In this document: in pieces, positions 1 to 7,541 of the stretch
Numbering within the stretch: position 1 is the first letter of the stretch
How the letters are laid out: every line of letters starts with the position of its first letter
Assembly: GCA_900753295.1 (NCBI GenBank)
Contig: CAADYQ010000067.1
Location: forward strand, 1 to 17,671
DNA: 17,671 bases
Direction: 5' to 3'
Source: Clostridia bacterium
GTDB lineage: Bacteria > Bacillota > Clostridia > Oscillospirales > CAG-272
The notes under the pieces: generated by a model
The model's database searches: none
The model's input: only the letters and a program-made list of their open reading frames with translations
Told to the model about the DNA's origin: nothing
Made by a program: the position numbers and the translations under genes

Positions 1-343
1 GACGTCTGAACGTCGCGCCGTGAATTCCGTAAAGCGCCGCGCGGCTTTCAAGATTATCGGCTACGGAAAGCTCCTTGTCAAGCACCGAGCCCTGAAAAAC
101 TACACCAAGCGTCCGCTTTACGCGGTCAAGCTCGGTATCGATATCGGCGCCGTCAATCGACACGCTGCCGCTGTCCTTGGTGAGCTGACCGCATATTATG
201 TTTATCGTCGTTGACTTTCCCGCGCCGTTCACACCGAGGAAGGCGAAAAGCTCACCCTCTCCTACGCGGAAGCTGAGGTCATCGACCGCTTTTACATCAC
301 CGAATGATTTGCAAAGGTGATCTATACGAATTATATTTTCCAT
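1..343 (-). CDS. ABC transporter ATP-binding protein (second ATPase of the operon, 3' end outside window)
   Basis: This is the N-terminal 114 residues of an ABC ATPase; the rest lies beyond base 1. Reading the minus strand from ATG at 343 gives MENIIRIDHLCKSFGDVKAV, then a Walker A motif GVNGAGKS at about residues 37-44 and a Q-loop VVFQGS with the glutamine at about residue 84. The signature motif, Walker B and H-loop would be off the edge. The start is 31 bases after the stop of the permease gene, with only a partial ribosome site (GGATG) in front, so it is probably the fourth gene of the TetR/ABC operon. It differs from the first ATPase of the operon (canonical Q-loop here, PDNPD there), so it is not a simple duplicate. 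In the family such proteins energise ABC-2 type exporters, and a partner permease may follow outside the window. Substrate unknown. Confidence 0.9.
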   Translation of the reverse strand, partial: MENIIRIDHLCKSFGDVKAVDDLSFRVGEGELFAFLGVNGAGKSTTINIICGQLTKDSGSVSIDGADIDTELDRVKRTLGVVFQGSVLDKELSVADNLESRAALYGIHGATFRR

Positions 344-374
344 TTATCATCCGACGCGATATCGCACGCCCGCA

Positions 375-1973
375 TCAAAGCGAAGCGAATATCGCTGCTC
401 CTTTCGTTTTATGCCAGATCGCAAGCAGGACCGCAAGCACCGCCGCCAAAGCATCGACGATGAGGAGATATACGGTCGAGCCGAGCCATCTTCCGAGGGC
501 AAAATACAACCCCACAAATACAATGGTGCAAAGGAATCCGCCGAACACGGACACGGTAACTGCCATTCCCTGCTTTATCGGCGTTATTTCGCTGGTCCAC
601 GCAAGATTGGGCATTCTGAGCCCCAGGAAAGAATCGAACAGTGCCACGAGCAGTACGTAAAGCCCCACTGTCAGCACCGACAGAAGTATCTGAAGCGCCG
701 TCATGCGGCACACGATCGCCACGCAGACCACAGCGAAAAGCGCGGGGATCCCGGTAAGGAGCAGCTGCACCGATATCTTGGCGCGCAATACCTGCCACGG
801 GACTACCGGCAGAGACTGCACGAGCCACAGGCTTTTACCCTCCAGCGAAACCGACGGAGCGACCATATTGTTCATTGAAGCAACTGTGCAGACAGCCGCA
901 ATAAAAATGATATTTGTCACATCCGGCAGCCACGCAAGGTTCTGCCCCATCATTGCCGCCAGATCGTTCCCCTTTATGAGCATCAACACGCCCAGCACGG
1001 GAAGCATAAGCACGCCCATGCCGCAGTTCAGCATATAATTGGGACTTGAGGTAAAGCGGGAAAATTCCTTTTTGAGGAGTGCCGCGTCAACACTGCCGCG
1101 CCTGAGCGTACCTTCCACGTACCTGCGCTTTGCCACCGGTCCGGAGGATGTTACAATCCTGATAAAGCTGCGTGATATGAGCCACCACATAAGACCGAAC
1201 AGCGCAAAAACGACCGCAGTCGCAATGAGCATTGCCAGCCAGTCGCCGGTGCCGACTCTGCCGAAAATGTAAATGGGATACGCCGCGCCCTTAATCTTTT
1301 CTCCGTACAGCACGGCATTTTCGGCGAGGTCTGTAATGATCTGTCCAGCCTTGCTATAGAAGAAGTAATACGCGGCGATAAATACCAGTGATACGATGAC
1401 GGTGATGAAGCTCTTGTTTTTCAGCTTCAGGCTTATCTTGGCGACCACCCAGCCGAGAGCCGCGGAAAGCGTGAGCACAAAAACCGATATAAGGAACACG
1501 GAGAGCAACGCTCCGACGACTGCCGAAACAGTCAGAGGCGCAAAAATGAGGTAGACTGCCACGGCAGGGATCATTACAACGCCGGAGTACATGAGTCCCA
1601 TAAGGTAAACGGCGAGCAGTCTTGACGTCATAATGACGCGCACCGGTATCGGCATGGAAAGCAGCAGGTCGTTATCCTTGGCGAGATAAAGCCCCGCATA
1701 TGTGTTGAAAACACTGCCAAAGGCGCCGAGGAATACCGCCATAAGCCCCATTATCGCAAAGTAAAGCCAATCCATTCCCACCGAGACCATGGAAACGCAG
1801 AGTCCGAGCGAAACGAGTGTGAAGATCCCGCCGCACAACCCGACCATAAGGACGGCAAAAAAGATAAGATACGCCACTGTTGCACCCTTTGAACGTGCGC
1901 GATTCTTTTTTGCGTCATAAAAATAGCTTTTGAATATCTCAAAAAGCTGTTTTTTTACAAGCACGCGAAGCAT
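375..1973 (-). CDS. ABC-2 type exporter permease, 532 aa
   Basis: Integral membrane subunit of an ABC exporter. The 532-residue protein has about twelve hydrophobic segments, roughly at residues 30-60, 69-95, 117-145, 150-175, 190-207, 240-270, 315-335, 350-370, 395-425, 430-450, 470-495 and 500-525, which would suit two six-helix halves in one chain. A basic N-terminus (KKNRARSK) precedes the first segment. The stretch DNDLLLSMPIPVRVIMTSR at about residues 100-118 is the cytoplasmic coupling-type region often seen in large Firmicute ABC-2 permeases that sit beside a short ATPase. The gene starts only three bases after the stop of the ATPase gene, so the two are almost certainly co-translated and form one transporter. 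The position downstream of a TetR regulator suggests drug, peptide or lipid efflux, but the substrate cannot be read from the sequence. Confidence 0.88.
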   Translation of the reverse strand: MLRVLVKKQLFEIFKSYFYDAKKNRARSKGATVAYLIFFAVLMVGLCGGIFTLVSLGLCVSMVSVGMDWLYFAIMGLMAVFLGAFGSVFNTYAGLYLAKDNDLLLSMPIPVRVIMTSRLLAVYLMGLMYSGVVMIPAVAVYLIFAPLTVSAVVGALLSVFLISVFVLTLSAALGWVVAKISLKLKNKSFITVIVSLVFIAAYYFFYSKAGQIITDLAENAVLYGEKIKGAAYPIYIFGRVGTGDWLAMLIATAVVFALFGLMWWLISRSFIRIVTSSGPVAKRRYVEGTLRRGSVDAALLKKEFSRFTSSPNYMLNCGMGVLMLPVLGVLMLIKGNDLAAMMGQNLAWLPDVTNIIFIAAVCTVASMNNMVAPSVSLEGKSLWLVQSLPVVPWQVLRAKISVQLLLTGIPALFAVVCVAIVCRMTALQILLSVLTVGLYVLLVALFDSFLGLRMPNLAWTSEITPIKQGMAVTVSVFGGFLCTIVFVGLYFALGRWLGSTVYLLIVDALAAVLAVLLAIWHKTKGAAIFASL

Positions 1974-1976
1974 GGA

Positions 1977-2681
1977 TCAGCCCTCCAGTTCAAGGAACAC
2001 ATCCTCAAGCGAAGCGTCTCCCCTGACCTCTTCCATAGTACCGGAGCGTATCAGCCTTCCGCCCTTGATTATAGCAACCTTGTCGCACAGCTTTTCAGCC
2101 ACCTCAAGAACGTGCGTTGAGAAGAATATCGCCCCGCCCGCGTCGCAGACCTCGCGCATCATGCCCTTGAGCAGGTGCGCCGCCTTGGGATCAAGTCCCA
2201 CAAAGGGCTCATCCATGATTATCAGCCTCGGCTGATGTATCCACGCCGCGATTATCGCCAGCTTTTGCTTCATACCGTGCGAATACGCGGCTACCGGCTG
2301 ACCAAGATCGCCGGTTATCTCGAACATATCCGAATACTTATGTATACGTTCGGTACGCACGTCGGCGGGGACGCCGAATATATCCGCAATGAAGTTCAGA
2401 TACTTTATACCCGTCATGTACTCGTAAATATCCGGATTATCGGGGATGTACGCTATCTTGCGCTTGCAGGTCAGCGGATCTGTCTTTATCGATGTGCCGT
2501 CTATCAATATCTCTCCGGCGTCGAACTGAAGTATCCCCACCACCGATTTGAGAGTGGTCGTCTTGCCCGCGCCGTTATGACCGATAAAGCCGTATATCTC
2601 GCCGGGCTTTATCTCAAGGCTCAGGTCATCTACGGCTTTTTTCTCGCCGTACTGTTTTGTAAGATGTGTGATCTTAAGCAT
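1977..2681 (-). CDS. ABC transporter ATP-binding protein, 234 aa
   Basis: Complete cytoplasmic ATPase of an ABC-2 type exporter. Visible motifs in order are Walker A GHNGAGKT (residues 34-41), IPDNPDIYEYMT in place of a canonical glutamine Q-loop (about 79-90), a degenerate signature YSHGMKQKL (about 133-141) instead of LSGGQ, Walker B LIIMDEPF with D157 and catalytic E158, a D-loop GLDP, and an H-loop histidine in FFSTH at 190. SHGMKQK-type signatures with a PDxP Q-loop region are usual in exporters of the DrrA/YtrB-like group, so they need not mean loss of activity. The ATG at 2681 is preceded by a purine-rich ribosome site (GGGAAAGAGAG). It lies 48 bases after the regulator gene and three bases before the permease gene, its likely partner. 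Confidence 0.93.
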   Translation of the reverse strand: MLKITHLTKQYGEKKAVDDLSLEIKPGEIYGFIGHNGAGKTTTLKSVVGILQFDAGEILIDGTSIKTDPLTCKRKIAYIPDNPDIYEYMTGIKYLNFIADIFGVPADVRTERIHKYSDMFEITGDLGQPVAAYSHGMKQKLAIIAAWIHQPRLIIMDEPFVGLDPKAAHLLKGMMREVCDAGGAIFFSTHVLEVAEKLCDKVAIIKGGRLIRSGTMEEVRGDASLEDVFLELEG

Positions 2682-2696
2682 ATTATCTCTCTTTCC

Positions 2697-2720
2697 CGCC
2701 GCGCACCATGCGCCGCGGCG
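2697..2720 (-). other. Intergenic GC-rich hairpin between regulator and ATPase genes
   Basis: CGCCGCG and CGCGGCG form a perfect 7-bp stem with a 10-base loop in the 48-base gap of the operon. On the coding strand no T-run follows it; it is followed by the ribosome site of the ATPase gene. It is therefore not a typical terminator and may be an mRNA stabilising or processing element, or chance in a GC-rich gap. Confidence 0.35.
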
Positions 2721-2729
2721 TCTGATTTT

Positions 2730-3296
2730 TTACTGTCGTGCGCTACCGAACCGCAGGCAAAGCCCACGGTACACATCGGTGAGCATTCGGCTTATCTGCT
2801 CCTCGTCAAAATCGAGGTAGGATGTGGCAAGCATCGATGCGATGCCGTGTACGAAGACCCACATTTCAAGATGAAACAGGTGCGCCTCATCATCACTCAA
2901 ATGCAGCTTTTCCTTCAGCATTTCGATAAGCGGGGTACTTTCAATGTCCCTTTTTTCGGTTTCGGCGCCCGAGCGCTCATGCATGAAAAGCAGCATGAAA
3001 AGCTCCCTCTCCTCCTTTGCGAACCGTATGTATGCCATACCGCTCGCTTTGTATGGGGGGTATTCACTGCCTGCCATGTATTCCTCAAGATATTTGCGGT
3101 GAAGCTCAAATGCCGAGCGTACCACCTCGTCCTGCAGCTCCTCCATGTTTTCAAAAAGGCTGAACACCGGCTTTGACGACGAACCGAGATTTTCGCCCAG
3201 AGCGCGCGCCGTTACCGCCGCGAACCCGCGCTCACGCGTCAGCTCGATCGCTGCATTTATCACCTGTTCTTTTGTAAACATAAAATTTCGCGGCAT
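2730..3296 (-). CDS. TetR/AcrR-family transcriptional regulator, 188 aa
   Basis: DNA-binding repressor of the usual TetR length. The N-terminal helix-turn-helix is visible: FTKEQVINAAIELTRERGF followed by AAVTARALGENLGSSSKPVFSLFENMEELQDEV, where the F-x-x-FENMEEL pattern corresponds to the conserved YxHFxxKexL end of TetR N domains. The remaining helical C-terminal half would bind an inducer, and no specific ligand can be deduced. I choose ATG at 3296 because GGAGGT (3301-3306) lies five bases upstream; the GTG two codons earlier (3302) would overlap that ribosome site. It is the first gene of the operon with the ABC exporter genes, directly behind a strong promoter and a 36-bp palindrome. 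Autorepression plus control of the exporter, relieved by an exporter substrate, is the standard arrangement and is inferred here. Confidence 0.92.
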   Translation of the reverse strand: MPRNFMFTKEQVINAAIELTRERGFAAVTARALGENLGSSSKPVFSLFENMEELQDEVVRSAFELHRKYLEEYMAGSEYPPYKASGMAYIRFAKEERELFMLLFMHERSGAETEKRDIESTPLIEMLKEKLHLSDDEAHLFHLEMWVFVHGIASMLATSYLDFDEEQISRMLTDVYRGLCLRFGSARQ

Positions 3297-3300
3297 AGCC

Positions 3301-3306
3301 ACCTCC
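3301..3306 (-). promoter_or_regulatory. Ribosome binding site GGAGGT deciding the TetR start
   Basis: The minus strand reads GGAGGTGGCTATG. A near-perfect Shine-Dalgarno core ends five bases before the ATG at 3296 and overlaps the in-frame GTG at 3302, which argues for the ATG as the true start. Confidence 0.85.
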
Positions 3307-3307
3307 G

Positions 3308-3343
3308 TAAGGAAACCAATGTTGCGCTACATATGTTTCCTTA
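3308..3343 (-). promoter_or_regulatory. 36-bp palindrome, probable TetR operator
   Basis: TAAGGAAAC at 3308-3316 and GTTTCCTTA at 3335-3343 are a perfect 9-bp inverted repeat. Inner arms ATGT (3319-3322) and ACAT (3329-3332) share the same centre (3325.5), as do the central GC/GC bases. Fifteen of 18 base pairs of the dyad match. It lies between the predicted transcription start and the ribosome site of the TetR gene, where a bound repressor would block transcription. Dyads of this kind next to TetR genes are typical operators; binding by this protein is inferred. Confidence 0.8.
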
Positions 3344-3357
3344 ATACAGTGCATTAT

Positions 3358-3386
3358 ATTATATCGTTTGCGCGTCCGGTTGTCAA
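3358..3386 (-). promoter_or_regulatory. Sigma-A/70 type promoter of the TetR-ABC operon
   Basis: On the minus strand TTGACA (3381-3386) and TATAAT (3358-3363) are both perfect consensus hexamers separated by exactly 17 bases. An overlapping second TATAAT lies at 3353-3358. An AT-rich stretch lies upstream of the -35 box. The predicted transcription start is near 3351, a few bases before the palindrome. Confidence 0.88.
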
Positions 3387-3451
3387 CAGTCATTTATTAT
3401 TATTTTTTAGTTATTATACTCAAATGGCGCGGCGTCGAATGATCGAAAATA

Positions 3452-3491
3452 GGGCTACCCAAAAATTCGGATCGAATTTTTTTTAAAGCCC
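3452..3491 (-). terminator. Terminator-like compound hairpin after the polysaccharide operon
   Basis: Just past the TAA stop at 3497-3499, GGGCT and AGCCC (3487-3491 with 3452-3456) close an outer stem. An inner perfect 9-bp stem AAAAATTCG/CGAATTTTT (3461-3469 with 3473-3481) has a three-base loop. On the minus strand the structure is followed by TATTTTC, a short T-rich tail. Its position between the last glycan gene and the promoter of the next operon fits an intrinsic terminator, though the inner stem is AT-rich. Confidence 0.55.
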
Positions 3492-3496
3492 ATGAT

Positions 3497-4867
3497 TTAT
3501 TTTTCCGCAACGTCGGCGGAGGGTATATCGAGCGAATACGCAAGTCCCACGGCGGCATACACCGGCAGAATGAAGAACTCGTCAAAGAACAGCAGATCGA
3601 TCCCCATCCACGGCATGGCAACGCCGATACAAAGCATTGCCGCTATGCGCAGATCGGGCTTTGCGCTGCCGTAAAAGCCGAATGCATCCCTTACCGTGCG
3701 CCACAGCCATGCGGCAACAAACGGCAGACCGACTATCCCGAACTGATATACCGCCTGAATTATCGTATTGTGCGAAGCCTTTCCGTTCAGAGTCACGCTT
3801 GTATAGCCCTCGCCGAGCAGCGTGAGCAGCCAATTGGAACGGAATTCGCGCAGGTACGACAGCCACAGCTCGGTACGTCCCGTGGTGAGCTCGGAAAGGT
3901 TCGAAGCGTATGCAAAGCGCGTGTCGATTATCGCCCAAAGCTGTTTGAACGCCGATGACGACAGCACTACGACCGCGGCGCATAGCACGCCGACCAGAAG
4001 GCGCACTCTGCCGGAGCCGCGGTTGCGTTTTTCCATCAGCACCGGTATCCATGCAAAGAACAGGCAGGCGGTGACCAGCACGAATGATTTTGAAGCCGAA
4101 AGCAGTCCGCAGTAGATAAGCAGGACCGTAACGACCGCCCAAAGAAGCCTGCGCATACGTTCCTTCTCGCGGCAGAGGATGAGAAGAACGCCCGCAAGGC
4201 ATGCCGTTATCTGCGCGGAATAGAAGTTCGGGTCGCTGTAATAGCCGGAAAGACGCGTGATCTTGAGGTACGAATCGACCCTTATATATTGCGATATATT
4301 CTGAAATCCTATGACCTGTCTTGCGGACAGTGCCGCAACGATTATGCCGCACGAGAAGAAAAGCGTAAGTGCGTCAAACGACAGCCGGCGTCCGCACCCG
4401 CGCACCACGCACGGGAAAAGCAACAGCACGGCGATAAAGTATATATATTCGTTTGATATGTGATGCCCGTTCAGCGTCTTGGCGACGAGCGTGATAAGCA
4501 GGACCGACGATGCCGTGATGATCTGATAAAGGCTCATCGACAGTCTTTTTTTCAGCAGGCATATAAGGCAGATCGCAAGAACACCGATAGTAAAGAATGA
4601 TATGCTTCCGCGATACAGGCGCAGCAGCGGACTCCACGGCAGGAAATACAGCAAGGTATGGAACGCCATGTCGCGCATACAAGCCCATGCAGCAAAAGCA
4701 AGGAACCCGGCAAGAACGGCAAAAATGAGCATTCTGTTGCCGATTATCTGCGCGACGCAGACAGCCACCGACACCGCCAGACACCCGGCAAGCGCCGTGC
4801 CCTCTCTGCGCGACACGACAGCGCCGCTTTTGATATTCAATGTATTTCCGGTAAGTGCATCGTTCAT
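3497..4867 (-). CDS. Wzy-type polysaccharide polymerase / O-antigen ligase-like membrane protein, 456 aa
   Basis: Polytopic membrane protein with about eleven or twelve hydrophobic segments and a larger polar loop between about residues 318 and 368. Family-typical features are SDPNFYSAQ at 211-219 (DPN motif before a helix), TTGRTELW at about 328-335, and GKASHNTIIQAVYQFGIVG at about 362-380, whose histidine-asparagine pair matches the conserved H of Wzy_C/WaaL-like enzymes. Members use undecaprenyl-linked glycans at the outer face of the membrane, either polymerising repeat units or transferring chains to an acceptor. In a Gram-positive context polymerase or a ligase to wall polymer are both possible. 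The ATG overlaps the stop of the GT4 gene (ATGA), so it is translationally coupled to it. It is the last gene of the glycan cassette, followed by a terminator-like hairpin. Confidence 0.85.
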   Translation of the reverse strand: MNDALTGNTLNIKSGAVVSRREGTALAGCLAVSVAVCVAQIIGNRMLIFAVLAGFLAFAAWACMRDMAFHTLLYFLPWSPLLRLYRGSISFFTIGVLAICLICLLKKRLSMSLYQIITASSVLLITLVAKTLNGHHISNEYIYFIAVLLLFPCVVRGCGRRLSFDALTLFFSCGIIVAALSARQVIGFQNISQYIRVDSYLKITRLSGYYSDPNFYSAQITACLAGVLLILCREKERMRRLLWAVVTVLLIYCGLLSASKSFVLVTACLFFAWIPVLMEKRNRGSGRVRLLVGVLCAAVVVLSSSAFKQLWAIIDTRFAYASNLSELTTGRTELWLSYLREFRSNWLLTLLGEGYTSVTLNGKASHNTIIQAVYQFGIVGLPFVAAWLWRTVRDAFGFYGSAKPDLRIAAMLCIGVAMPWMGIDLLFFDEFFILPVYAAVGLAYSLDIPSADVAEK

Positions 4868-6027
4868 GAAATTATACCTTCAAATTCCCCGACAGCCGCT
4901 GAGTTGTCGAATTTCATCTTGCGTAGGGCTGCCTTTTTTTCATCTATAAGCTGCGCGTTGCCGATCAGCCGCTCTATCCCGGATGCGATCCCCTCTTCGG
5001 AATTATCGCAAACCCATCCAAAACCGCGTTTTGTTACCATTTCGTCAGCCGATGACGTGCGCGTGGTAAGTACCGGCGTACCGAGGCTCGCAGCCTCATC
5101 TATCACCATCGGCGCAGCCTCCGAGAACGACGGGATGAGGAGCACGTCCGCCGCGCGCATATATCCATACGGATCGTCAAGCTCGCCGGTCAGAAGCACG
5201 CGTCCGTCAAGTCCCAACGACGCCACAAGTGTCCGGGCTGCCGAATACTCGGCTCCGCCCCCGATCACATAATATCTCACGCCGCTCGCGCGCTCGCCCA
5301 TTGACGCTATCGCACGTATAGCGCGGAGTATCCCTTTTTCCCTGCCGAACCTTGCGACCGTCACGATATTCAGCCGGTCATGAGTCATTTCGACCGCCGC
5401 CTCATCAGCCATATGGCTGATCTTACCGAAGTCGTGACAATTGTGAACAACAGCGACCTTATCCGCCGCCTGCGGCATAGCGGCTACAAATGCATCACGT
5501 ACGCCCTTCGAGCATGCCGCTATGGCATCAAAGCCCATGTATATATCGGCATTATATGCCGGTGAAGGATTTATACTTCCATAATCGCAGTGAAGAAAGG
5601 TGATCTTTTTCTTCGCATCGGTACAGCGAAGCGCGAACTCATTGCAGCCGCCGTAAAACGCTCCGCGCGCGCCGCTGTGCAGGTAGGATATCACCGCATC
5701 GTATCCGGTGAGCTTTTTTTCAAACGGCAGGATGAGTCCGAGCAGCTTCTTTCTGCCGATCACGCGTGTGAGTGCGGCAAGCGACGCGCGCGCTGCGCGC
5801 TCACGTGCCGTCCCGGTATCGTTTTTCGTCATTCCGAAAAACCTGACGCATGACGCGGGAGAAATGACCTTCACATCAGCGGGGATATCCTTCATAAGTC
5901 CCCCGCCCGGATAAAAAAGGAGCAATGTGACATCATAGCGCGAATGTATCTCGCCGAGCAGATTGACAAGCGACTTCTGCACGCCGCCGATATGCATATT
6001 ATTGTTTACGATCAGTAGCTTTTTCAT
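4864..6027 (-). CDS. GT4 family (group 1) glycosyltransferase, 387 aa
   Basis: Cytoplasmic retaining glycosyltransferase with the GT-B fold. The N-terminal Rossmann half begins KKLLIVNNNMHIGGVQKSL, where GGVQ (14-17) is the glycine-rich acceptor-side loop. The C-terminal half carries VARFGREKG at about 214-222, a glycine-rich YYVIGGGAE, DVLLIPSFSEAAPMVIDEA with the E-x7-E pair E303/E311, and LGTPVLTT. These are the nucleotide-sugar contacts of GT4 enzymes. The length is normal. The donor sugar is not predictable. The gene begins immediately after the stop of the flippase gene, with a GGAAG ribosome site inside that gene's 3' end, and its own stop overlaps the start of the polymerase gene. It most likely adds one sugar to the lipid-linked repeat unit that the neighbouring flippase exports. 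Confidence 0.92.
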   Translation of the reverse strand: MKKLLIVNNNMHIGGVQKSLVNLLGEIHSRYDVTLLLFYPGGGLMKDIPADVKVISPASCVRFFGMTKNDTGTARERAARASLAALTRVIGRKKLLGLILPFEKKLTGYDAVISYLHSGARGAFYGGCNEFALRCTDAKKKITFLHCDYGSINPSPAYNADIYMGFDAIAACSKGVRDAFVAAMPQAADKVAVVHNCHDFGKISHMADEAAVEMTHDRLNIVTVARFGREKGILRAIRAIASMGERASGVRYYVIGGGAEYSAARTLVASLGLDGRVLLTGELDDPYGYMRAADVLLIPSFSEAAPMVIDEAASLGTPVLTTRTSSADEMVTKRGFGWVCDNSEEGIASGIERLIGNAQLIDEKKAALRKMKFDNSAAVGEFEGIIS

Positions 6028-7530
6028 TTATTCTTCCGTATGCCCGGAGCGCCCGGCGCTTGATGTATATCTGAGGAAAGCCGCCGATAACAGCACTATC
6101 GGAACAGCCACTGCGGCAAACACGCCGGCTCCGCACAATACCCAGCGAAAATAATTCTCGATATTCACATGACGGATGATGCGGTCTCCGAGCGCGATAC
6201 ATCCGCCGAGCAGCGGAACAGCGCCGAAGGAGCCGAGCGCCATGCGCGCGACCGGAACGCCGAGAATGTGTTTTGACGAATATATCATGTAGAATATTCC
6301 CCTGAAGACAGTCGCGGCAAGTGTTCCGACGGCTACGCCGACGAGCGGATCCCACCTTATGAGGATGCACGAAAGCACGATATTTATCAATGCCTCGCCG
6401 TATGCTCCCCACCGCGTGCGGCGAAGATGGTTTGCAGCCACAGGCAGACTTGAGCACGGCAGCATTATGCAGTTGACAGCCTCAGCCATGAGCAATATCA
6501 CCGCAAACACAGGCTGGATATAATCGGCATCGGTGATGCCGGCGGTATACAGTCTTACAAACGGGAGAATGAGTATTCCCGTGCATCCGAAAAGTATCAC
6601 CGACACCGCGGAAAGCAACACCTTATACCGCACATACGATCTGCGCAGCATTTCGGTCTCTCCCTTGGCTATCATCTCGCCGAACGCCGCCTCCATGCCG
6701 CCGGAGAAGGATTCCGTTATTGCACGGATGCTGTTTATCACAAGGCTATACACCGAATACACCGCCACGAACCGCGCGTTGGTAAGCAGCGTCAGGAGCA
6801 CGACATCCGTATTCGTGTGAAGAAAATACGCAAGATGCTGTCCGATCCCCGTCCACTTCTGGTCGAGAGTGACCTTTTTTTCCGTCTTGCGCAGTTTACC
6901 GTAATGCCGTCTCACATACAGCGAATACAGGACCGGACGCGCAACGAAAATAAGGCTGCTGCCGAGCTTTACCCATATGAGATCGCTTTTTATCCATACG
7001 AGAGCGATCACAGCCGCGGTGTTCAGTACCGTCGTTGACGCCGTTATTATATTGTTTATATACTGGCGCTGATCCGCTACGATAAGGGTGAGATTGGCAA
7101 GTCCGCCCATATACTTTGCAAGCGTTGCAAGGCTGATTATGATAACGAGCGCAAAAATATACGGTCTTGAGAAAAGCGTTACATGGGCTATATCCTTAAA
7201 CGCAACGCCGAGAACGATGCTGTAAACGACAAATGCAATGGCAACATAGCCGAAGAAGGTCTTTATTGCATTATAAACACCGCTTACTGTATCCTTGGCG
7301 CCGAGCGCCAGCGGCTCGTACAGTCTTGCGCGCGCAACGCCGCCGATCCCGCTTTCAAGCAAAGTGACATATGACAGGAACTGCGCTATCGAAACCGTTA
7401 TTCCGTATGCCTCCGAGCCGAACGAGCCTATCAATATACGCGGCATGATGATCCCGCAGGCTGTTGTCACAAGCTGGCTTATCAGCGTTGTGACTATATT
7501 CAGTTTTCGCTTTTCAAGCGTGGATCTCAT
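6028..7530 (-). CDS. Wzx-type polysaccharide flippase (MOP superfamily), 500 aa
   Basis: Multi-pass membrane protein of the usual flippase length with about twelve to fourteen hydrophobic segments. The N-terminus KLNIVTTLISQLVTTACG followed by IIMPRILIGSFGSEAYG is the typical polysaccharide biosynthesis/MATE-like opening (first helix, then the PR/G..AYG loop). The role is flipping undecaprenyl-PP-linked repeat units from the inner to the outer leaflet for Wzy. I choose ATG at 7530, not the TTG at 7545: GGAG (7537-7540) sits six bases before the ATG, whereas the TTG start would overlap the preceding gene. The stop directly abuts the GT4 start. The C-terminus is short and polar (SSAGRSGHTEE). 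Confidence 0.88.
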   Translation of the reverse strand: MRSTLEKRKLNIVTTLISQLVTTACGIIMPRILIGSFGSEAYGITVSIAQFLSYVTLLESGIGGVARARLYEPLALGAKDTVSGVYNAIKTFFGYVAIAFVVYSIVLGVAFKDIAHVTLFSRPYIFALVIIISLATLAKYMGGLANLTLIVADQRQYINNIITASTTVLNTAAVIALVWIKSDLIWVKLGSSLIFVARPVLYSLYVRRHYGKLRKTEKKVTLDQKWTGIGQHLAYFLHTNTDVVLLTLLTNARFVAVYSVYSLVINSIRAITESFSGGMEAAFGEMIAKGETEMLRRSYVRYKVLLSAVSVILFGCTGILILPFVRLYTAGITDADYIQPVFAVILLMAEAVNCIMLPCSSLPVAANHLRRTRWGAYGEALINIVLSCILIRWDPLVGVAVGTLAATVFRGIFYMIYSSKHILGVPVARMALGSFGAVPLLGGCIALGDRIIRHVNIENYFRWVLCGAGVFAAVAVPIVLLSAAFLRYTSSAGRSGHTEE

Positions 7531-7541
7531 CTTCAACTCCG

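Noticed and set aside
2175..3176. A plus-strand open frame of 333 codons opposite the ATPase and TetR genes
   Set aside because: It covers two well-supported minus-strand genes, has no ribosome site or known motif, and spans their intergenic gap.
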